Assembly: GCA_018902385.1 (NCBI GenBank)
Contig: JABSSW010000023.1
Location: 248,001-312,000 of the forward strand
DNA: 64,000 nt
Source of the DNA: Physcia stellaris
Taxonomy: Eukaryota; Ascomycota; Lecanoromycetes; Caliciales; Physciaceae
Reading direction: 5' to 3'
The translations under genes and the position numbers were made by a program. Shown piece after piece: positions 57,211 to 64,000 of the stretch. The notes under the pieces were generated by a model. It was not told the DNA's origin, ran no database searches, and worked only from the letters and a program-made list of their open reading frames with translations. The stretch's first letter is position 1. Each line of letters begins with the position of its first letter.

Positions 57211-57927
57211 CTACGTCCCATGCCTGTTTCCAGCCATTCCTTGAGTCAACTTCGTCATCAACGCATGATCTTTCGGATTCGCCGCCTTCTCATACAGCAC
57301 TTCTACAGGCTCTCTCGAAAGATTGGTGTGTTCGCCCTTGAATGCTATGTATGAAAGCCTTGTCGTCTCGTCTCCATGGTTATCCTCAAAGAAAAGCGTC
57401 AAGCTGTAAGTATTATTAAAAAGCGCTCGGCGAACGGGATATTCCACGACGTCGGAACTCTGCGATAGCGTTAACTCCTGTGTCGTAGCTAGATCTTCAA
57501 CGGCCGCAAAGTCGAGATCATCCTTGTTAATAAAGAGTTTCAGGGTCTTGGGTGCGCATTGATCGGGCGACGTGCGGAGGAGGATGGAGTGCAGCCTGAC
57601 GGAGCCCGTGAAGCTAGAGCTCGTCAGAGGCCACCATCTGTTCTTAGAGTGAGTGGAAATTACGTACGGCACAAAGATCAGAAGCTGCTCATCTGCATCG
57701 CTGGCAAGGCTTGGTTCGAGATCCATTCGCTGGCTCCATGATTTCTGAATGACTCCAAGGCCCGAATCGGCCTCCTCTTCGTTTAAGGTGCGGAGCTTGG
57801 GAAAATCGATCTGGGTGTATATCAACTTTTGAAGGGCAGGACTGACTTCATCGGAGTGGTCATGGCTATCTCCATGGTCGTGATGATCGTGGTGGTCATG
57901 CTCGTGAGGGTGATGTTGATGAGACAT
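57211..57927 (-). CDS. PITH-domain protein (thioredoxin-like C-terminal domain only)
   Basis: Two exons, 57927-57668 and 57613-57211, give 220 residues. The intron is 54 bp and has no stop, so without splicing 18 extra residues would be read through; removing them restores LLIFVPFTGSVRLHSILL. The first 28 residues are a His/Asp-rich run (HQHHPHEHDHHDHHDHGD) that may bind metal. The PITH domain covers about 40-200: DEQLLIFVPFTGSVRLHSIL, APKTLKLFINKDDLDFAAVE, VEYPVRRALFNNTYSLTLFF and RLSYIAFKGEHTNL. Family knowledge: PITH domains occur on thioredoxin-like proteins and in PITHD1, and bind the proteasome in some cases. No thioredoxin active site is present. It is convergent with VPS20. Confidence 0.88.
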   Translation of the reverse strand: MSHQHHPHEHDHHDHHDHGDSHDHSDEVSPALQKLIYTQIDFPKLRTLNEEEADSGLGVIQKSWSQRMDLEPSLASDADEQLLIFVPYVISTHSKNRWWPLTSSSFTGSVRLHSILLRTSPDQCAPKTLKLFINKDDLDFAAVEDLATTQELTLSQSSDVVEYPVRRALFNNTYSLTLFFEDNHGDETTRLSYIAFKGEHTNLSREPVEVLYEKAANPKDHALMTKLTQGMAGNRHGT

Positions 57928-58230
57928 GGTTCATTGTCTGAAGCAAAAGATTGACAGGACGCTTTGGTCAAGGGTAAGTATGGAACATTGAATACTATAT
58001 CAGCTATCGTTGTTGAAGTGCATGTCACAGCTCAGTGAATGGAGGCTTGGAAATCTCTTCACACTCGGGAGCCCTTTCGAGACTGCTCATGCTTAAGAAG
58101 TACCCAGCAGCATACACTCCTCACTAATTCTTAGTTCTCGCCCCTTGACTTTTATCAGGCCGTTTAGGTACCATTTAATGCCATGCTACTTTGAAAGTCC
58201 AATTTGAAGGACTTTTGGCGTCTATCAACC

Positions 58231-60532
58231 TCACCCTTTGACCTGGTAATAGGTGGACAATGAGCCATCAAGCAGCCAGCTTTTCTCGATCTTCGTAACG
58301 TCTCGGATAAAGGTCTTGTTACCGGTCTCAAGGATCTCGTGAAAGATAACCCAATCAGCTTTCCGGTTCTATAATCGGTCAGAACGGCACGAATGTGAGT
58401 ACAGTTGATGGGGAGTGTTACGTACAAACATCAATGAACTAGGATGAGCGTGCAATACCATGCTGCCGTTCACAGTCTTGAAAGTACCATCTGGCTGCAT
58501 CCTTGCGGCATGGGCAAAGTAGCCTGCAGTCAGACATTTCCGAATTTGCTCCCCTTTATCTGCGGTCTCGGCCCCTTTTGGCACGGCTAGGGATTCCTCC
58601 ACATTGATGCCAAAGCGTTCCAAATATCTTCTCAGCTGGTTTCGGATACTTACCGCTCGACTCATGGACTTGAAATTTAGGCTATTGTCCCTGCACCATT
58701 TGGCTTCTTTCTTGCCTCTAGTGATGAAAGTTTGGTAGACATTGAGTAGTGTGAGGTGGTCACCCTCTTCCACCGCGAACTTCCTTCGTGCTGTGTCCAT
58801 TGCTTTCTTTTCTCCATCGTGATGGAACCATACAGCGCCTTGCAGGTTAACCATAGCTGCAATCGTTAACATTTCGCTAAGGCATCCGAAGGTTGGTGAA
58901 GACAGGAGTACTTTAGCCATCATAGGCTCCACTGAAAGCTCAGCTATCCGCACGCCCAGTGGTCTAGTTAATTTGGCATAATCGTCAAGAGCCCCTAAAG
59001 AGAACAGAAGTTCCAGAGCACGAATGACGAGCTCCGCAGGGGGAGGGGTAAGGAAATCAAAGCGTAGAACGTTATCAATCCCGAGTGCTTTTAATTGTAG
59101 GATGATCGGAGCAAGATTCGATCGCTGGATTTCTGGTACGGTAGCCTCTGGGAGGTTTCCATACGCTGCTTCGGTATAGAGTCGAAAGCACTTTCCGGGT
59201 TTGGTTCTTCCGGCTCGTCCTGCTCTTTGTGTCGCTGAAGCCTTTGATATGGGTGTTGCTGTCAATGTCTCTATCCCGGACTTTGGATTAAAAGCACGAA
59301 GCTTAACAAAACCACAGTCAATCACAAATACAACACCATCGATCGTAACCGAGGCCTCTGCGATATTCGTCGAGACAATCACTTTTCTCGTATTCTCCGG
59401 TGCCGGTTCGAAAATATATAATTGTTGCTCGCTTGAGAGCCCGGCATACAGCGGTAGAGGGAGGATCGATGCTGCTTGGGGATGCAATGATGTAGCGCGA
59501 TCTGCGATGAGCTGTATGGTAGTGTCAATTTCTTCGCGTCCAGTTAAGAAGACCAAAATGTCTCCTTCGGCCTCGCTTGAATGAATATCGAAGACAGTCT
59601 TGACAGCTCGCTCCACGTAATCCTCTGCGGGCTCCTCCAGATAAAGTGCATCGACTGGATACATCCGTCCTTCGAGGCTGATGATCCTGCCAATACTCCC
59701 TCCATTGCTGTCGCTGTCGCCATTGCTTGAGATGACGTCTCCAGTGAAAAAACGGAGAAAAGCCTCTGCTTGAAGCGTTGCACTGCTGACCACGATTCTA
59801 AGATCTGGTCTTCGTTTTCGAACCTTTTTCAAGACGCCTAGAAGCACATCTGTGCTCAATGAACGCTCATGCGCTTCATCTACCATGATCACAGAGTAGC
59901 GTGAAAGTAATGGATCCGCAAGTGCTTCTCGCAAAAGCAGGCCGTCCGTAAGGAATTTAATACGAGTCTTCGCGCTGGTCAAGTCTTCGAATCTGATTGA
60001 ATAGCCAACCTCTTCGCCGAGTTTACATCTCATCTCCTCAGATACCCTAGCTGCCACAGTGGTAGCAGCAACCCTCCGCGGCTACCCATGAGAGTCTGTT
60101 AGCAGTTACAGGTTATATGGCTGCGATTCTGTATAACTCACCTACCTGGGTCACCGCCACAACTTTTCCTTCGTCGCACCACTAGATATCCCTAATTTTA
60201 GCATCATCACTTGAGCGGTAAGTATTGGAGCCTTTAAACTGAGGATGTTGCTAACAGCCACTGATTACACGATAAAAGACTTCTGATCTTCTCGCCGTAG
60301 AAAGCTGTAGACGTTTTAGAAGAAATCGCTGAGGCAAACTTACTCCCGCTTGCTCAAGAAACTGTGGGATCTGAGTAGTTTTTCCACTACCAGTCTGTCC
60401 AACAACGATGGTAATGGGAAACGTCTCGATCAAATACAACAGACTTTGACGATGACGTGCTATTGGCAGGAGTGACGATGGTCTGTGGAGTGAGGGAATG
60501 AAAGATCCGGCCAGGTCAAAATCAGACGCCAT
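58231..60532 (-). CDS. DEAH-box RNA helicase, DHX35-like
   Basis: Four exons (60532-60344, 60181-60146, 60081-58426, 58368-58231) give 672 residues, close to DHX35. Exon 2 is only 36 bp (WCDEGKVVAVTQ). Motif I is GQTGSGKT (45-52). The DEAH box is at 143-146 (VIMVDEAHERSLSTDVLLG) and SAT at about 172 (IVVSSATLQAEAFLRFFTG). Motif V region is VIVSTNIAEASVTIDGVVFV and motif VI is ATQRAGRAGRTKPGKCFRLY. The HA2 and OB-fold domains follow to the end DVTKIEKSWLLDGSLSTYYQ. Family knowledge: DHX35 is a spliceosome-associated DEAH helicase. Compared with the larger Prp22/Prp2 group, this protein has no N-terminal extension. The DHX35 assignment rests on overall pattern and length. Confidence 0.93.
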
Positions 60533-61053
60533 GGTGGCTAAGAAATCACATCTTATCAGTCAGTACGGAGTAGGCCAACAGGATAGACCCCATATGCAAG
60601 TAAAAGGGACCTGGTCGAGCCTGGACAAACGAAGCGAAGCAAATGTTTTCAATACCCTAGCTTTTTGCCCTACCAATTACGTGCGAGTAAAGTACATGTA
60701 ATAGGGGGACGCCCAGTAACCCTAGAGATTGACCTTGTGCAAATAATGGAAGCTGGAGCAACGAGACTCATAGACTATGTACCTACTAGCTGCGATTGTG
60801 GAGTACATCAAGACACTTCGAAATACTACCTCCCTCCATATATCACCGCCAGATCACCATAGTCCACGAATTGAAACAACTCCAGGAGTTTGAGGGGCCT
60901 CGTCCTTATGCTAGTAAATGCTACTTAGTATTTAGACACCCCCATGTGCCATGCAGATGCAACCAGAGCGTCAAATCTTGACGTCTCTTGTCTATCATCC
61001 TTCGTACACGCATTTGGAAACAGAGCTCAAGCTTGCAAAAATCAATAATAACA
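60533..61053. other. 5' flank of the helicase gene
   Basis: About 520 bp. Several 60-67-codon frames on the plus strand have no family features. The promoter of the minus-strand helicase gene and the 3' end of the orphan ORF are expected here. Confidence 0.35.
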
Positions 61054-61641
61054 TCATATCATTTCCCATGGGCAGACCACGTTTCTTTCCTGTCTACCGT
61101 TTTCCACACCTTCTTTCTCTGAAAAGGTTTCTCGACTTATTTTCGGCCTGAATATTGATTGAAGGCTTCGCTTTCCGGGTGTATTAGTTCCGCTTCTCTC
61201 TCTCCTCATACTCCTGGATTCTGGTGTTTTATTCTCTTGGGACCACGTATCTTCTTCGGCTTTCAAAGCTGCAATCTCTCGTTCCACATAACCGCCTTGC
61301 CGTTGTTCCTCGTAGAAGAGGCTGATAGCATGGGCTATAACCACATCCTCACTTGTCAGGCAGCAAGCATCATCTCCTAGGATCCTGTTGCCGGTGAGAG
61401 GACTAGCCGATCGATTACCCCATATTGTCTGTCCTGGGGGTACTAATAGCAAGTCTTCGCTAGGGTGTATGGACTGCCCGTAGTGTACAATTATATACGC
61501 GGCTTTGCCTTTGATCTTGAGACCCAATGAACTGCTTCGGGGAAACGAGCTCAGGTCTATCCTCCGGTAGGGTATAGCAGGAAATTTCGAACGAAGATAG
61601 TTATATGCTCTGCATATCATGTTATTCCATGGCTTGCTCAT
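61054..61641 (-). CDS. Orphan protein of unknown function
   Basis: A single exon of 195 residues. It starts MSKPWNNMICRAYNYLRSKF and includes IPYRRIDLSSFPRSSSLGLK, an Ile-rich strand (KGKAAYIIVHYGQSIHPSED), LLLVPPGQTIWGNRSAS, and a charged helix (LFYEEQRQGGYVEREIAALK). A basic Ser-rich tail follows (SMRRERSGTNTPGKRSLQSI). No known domain is visible. The length, absence of long overlapping frames on the other strand, and mixed hydrophobic/charged composition suggest real coding sequence rather than a chance frame. No family and no splice evidence support it, so it may be a lineage-specific gene or a decayed one. Confidence 0.5.
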   Translation of the reverse strand: MSKPWNNMICRAYNYLRSKFPAIPYRRIDLSSFPRSSSLGLKIKGKAAYIIVHYGQSIHPSEDLLLVPPGQTIWGNRSASPLTGNRILGDDACCLTSEDVVIAHAISLFYEEQRQGGYVEREIAALKAEEDTWSQENKTPESRSMRRERSGTNTPGKRSLQSIFRPKISRETFSEKEGVENGRQERNVVCPWEMI

Positions 61642-62729
61642 CGTGTGATAGACCCTTTTACATGATGCTCTGGTCAGCTCTTTGAGCGCGTGCTAGCTTA
61701 GATTTTGAGCTCGAATAGCAGTCTAGGACGACAATTGGATTGGCTTTTATTAAAGTGTGGTATTCTATGTGTCTAGGACACGGTACAGCTTATTAGCTCC
61801 CAATCTCATTAGCTTAAAGGCGATAGCTTCGAGAACGCGGCTTACGTTTGGATATGCGGGATAATTTTGTCAAGATTCTCCGAACCAGTAGTTTCGATAC
61901 CCTTTGAGAAGTGCATCTTCATTGAATCCAATGTTCTTGTACTTCCCCTGGCGTAGGCGCAATCTTATATGAAGAGAGTGCGCTCATCTTCGGTGGTCCG
62001 TAGGCTGTTGGCAGAGTTGGGGTCGAGAAGCTGAAGCATTATGATACGGATACAAGCGCCCCATTGACAAGCATGAACCATTGTTGAAGCAGAATCGATC
62101 GGAAAATTAGATGTTAGCCGACCACGAGCGGGTGGAGCGCTTGGATTAGCGGAGATGAGTAATCCCCTTGATTGGCCAGTTTCACAAAAATACTACACAG
62201 AGGCAGCAGGGTTTAAATTTTGCTGAAATATAGTCTAGTATCTGAACAGGATAGAGGTCGTTTCGGTTGCACATAAAATCAGCCTCTCTGATCAATCTCC
62301 GCCTTGAACATTTTCTCTTGAAACGGCGAATGCCGTTCGCTTGAATGGCCACTGTCAGCCCGTAGAAGCTGGACTGAGGTGTTGAAAGTTTGGATAGTTT
62401 CGAGCTCTAGCCCTTTCGAGGCTATTCGTATTCTACGGAGTAATGTGCAACACATGCCCGTGGGCTGTGCCAAGCTCTGCAAAGATCTCCGCTAGGAGGA
62501 TTATATACATGAGAAGGAGCAAATCTGCGAGTGGCTCGGTAAAGTCCCTTGATTTTGCGGAAACCCTAAGTCCAAGCCAACTGAGATACCCAAGAGCCGC
62601 GGAGTATTAGTACATAGTACCTACAAGTCGTTGCCCCTCGCGGATAAAACTTCGACGATCATTTATTATTACTGTGGTCAAAGCTTCAGTCTTTCAGTGT
62701 GAGACTACCATCCATAATCAGCAGCCGTC
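61642..62729. other. Spacer upstream of the CUE-domain gene
   Basis: About 1.1 kb with no gene I can support. One 67-codon minus-strand frame (62279-62482) has no family features. The promoter of the CUE gene should lie in the right part. Confidence 0.4.
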
Positions 62730-64000
62730 ATGTCAGATCCAGAGAAGCCTGTATGTCAGCCTCCTGCTAGCTGTCGTCACCATGGTCCGCTGACTGAAGA
62801 ACCAGAAGCCGCCCGAATCCCCCACTACCGCGAGAGAGCTCGACTTCGACGATGAGCCACAAGACACTCCTGCCTCCCCTCAGCCTCGAACAGTAACTCC
62901 AAAGAAAGACACACCAGCTACTCTGCCGACTCCAGGTTCAGACGAAGATGTTGCACCACCTAAGCCCCCACGACCTGGGAATCCAATGCTACAAGCGGAG
63001 AACACCCTGAAAGAAGCTTTCCCTACCATCGACGCTGCTGTTGTTCGTGCGGTATTGCGCGCAAGTGGTGGAAGTGTGGAACCTGCGTTCAACGCCCTTT
63101 TAGGTAAACACGGTAACTAACCTATCACGTATGGTGCTGACGCTTCAAAGGTATGTCTGATCCAGACTCTCAAGTGGAGCCTACACCGCCTCCCCAGCCG
63201 CCCCGAAGAACACAGTCGCCCTTGGCCGCCACTACAACAGCGCAAAGTCAACTTGCCGCCGATGAACAGTATGCACGCCAGCTTGCAGAACATTACAACG
63301 GTGCCGCTGCATATGAAGCTCCGAGAAGCGGGTCGAGGGGAGGCCAACAGAATGCTCCTCTGAGGCCTCAACAGAATTCCAGACCTAGCGATGGCTATGA
63401 TGACCGCGAACGCAGTTTCATCGATGGTAGACATCCACTTCACCATGCGAAACTGGACGTCTGCTTACAGTAGTGCAGATGATCTACCAGTCATACGCGA
63501 CAACATCAAGAAAGGATTCCTCGAGACGCAATCCAAAGTCAACAGTTGGGTGACTAATCTTAGGAAAAAGATTGATGGCGACGACGATGCTGAAGGCCAA
63601 GCTGTTCCTGCTACAGGCTTCCGATCAGGTTCAGTTCAGTCACAGTACGGTGGCCGGAGAAGTGGTGACTATCAGAGGCGGAGTCAAGACCAAGATAGAT
63701 ATGACGCTGATCCAAAAGTACTTGGAGATGATTTCACAGGCTTAAATTTGCGAGATACAGAGGGTAATGATCATCGAACCCTGAAAGAGCGCCAACGCTA
63801 AAATATACAGGCCCTCGGCGGTCTAGCCGCCCATTGGCAAATCCCGATCTGTTCAAACCAACGCCTTCACGTCCGCAGGGTCAAGGAGGTCGCCGAGTCT
63901 CCTTCCAAGAAGGACCACCTGAGACTATCGGTGTTCAGTCTCACCCAACACCCGACCCCACTGTTCGCCCTTCATCTGGCACTGGCAAATCAAGTAAATG
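62730..64000 (+). CDS. CUE-domain ubiquitin-binding protein (CUE5-like), incomplete at window edge
   Basis: Exons seen are 62730-62750, 62806-63103, 63151-63426, 63479-63763 and from 63811 to the window end; the 3' part is outside. The protein starts MSDPEKPKPPESPTTARELD. The CUE domain (about 70-115) reads NTLKEAFPTIDAAVVRAVLR, then ASGGSVEPAFNALLG, with the FP and LL contacts for ubiquitin. A second half reads AADEQYARQLAEHYNGAA and DDLPVIRDNIKKGFLETQSK, then VNSWVTNLRKKIDGDD. The rest is Pro/Arg/Ser-rich. Family knowledge: yeast Cue5 links ubiquitinated cargo to Atg8 for selective autophagy. No clear AIM is visible in the part present. The exon 3-4 join uses the acceptor gtgcag, which restores FIDDDLPVIRDN. 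Confidence 0.85.

Noticed and set aside
57614-57667. Extra 18-residue insertion in the PITH protein (unspliced reading)
   Set aside because: The segment has GT-AG ends and its removal restores the family core; it is a stop-free intron.
1-64000. tRNA genes, rRNA, CRISPR arrays, secondary-metabolite synthase clusters
   Set aside because: Searched by eye for tRNA T-arm words, repeat-spacer arrays and large synthase motifs; none were found. A tRNAscan run would be more sensitive.

Overview
The window is a piece of nuclear DNA from a filamentous ascomycete (Pezizomycotina). Nearly every gene is broken by one to seven short introns (about 40-95 bp, with gtaagt/gtatgt-like donors and ctaac/ctgac branch sites). 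The gene set mixes universal eukaryotic housekeeping genes with families known mainly from Pezizomycotina (DUF6594, DUF7580, AcuF-like C2H2). The class cannot be fixed from sequence alone. No tRNA, rRNA, CRISPR array or intact transposon was seen. Exon coordinates are my own splice reconstructions: most join in phase and restore a family-like protein, and uncertain starts or joins are flagged.

Layout. 0.5-5.3 kb: a stomatin/SPFH gene, SWC4 (SWR1/NuA4) and a p24/EMP24 cargo receptor. 6-20.4 kb is an accessory island. It holds a DUF6594 membrane protein, three separate retropepsin-like domains (one at the end of a Pro/Ser-rich protein, one isolated and weak, one fused to an AcuF-like C2H2 zinc-finger protein), a DUF7580 protein head-to-head with the zinc-finger/retropepsin gene, a 71-residue putative secreted protein missed by ORF calling, and a transposase-type HTH protein with no catalytic domain. 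20.7-25.2 kb: peroxisomal acyl-CoA oxidase, DPH5 and a small coiled-coil protein. 26.4-29.6 kb: a large protein I do not recognise. 30-45 kb: CCT3, a DET1-like histidine phosphatase, an M13 metallopeptidase, an ankyrin-DIL protein, the AP-2 sigma subunit, a secreted protein overlapping LCMT1/PPM1 tail to tail, and a small conserved acidic/basic protein. 46-63 kb: KXD1, a TBC Rab-GAP, a PAP2 lipid phosphatase with an unusual third motif, RIX7, VPS20, a PITH protein, a DHX35-like DEAH helicase, an orphan ORF, and a CUE-domain ubiquitin adaptor that runs off the right end.

How the genes work together. The housekeeping genes are unrelated neighbours, but membrane traffic is well represented (p24, AP-2 sigma, KXD1, TBC, VPS20, CUE). 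The most original part is the 6-20.4 kb island. There, protease-like domains sit beside a DUF7580 gene in a divergent pair sharing about 0.5 kb of upstream DNA, a layout that recalls (by inference only) fungal protease-plus-effector cell-death pairs.
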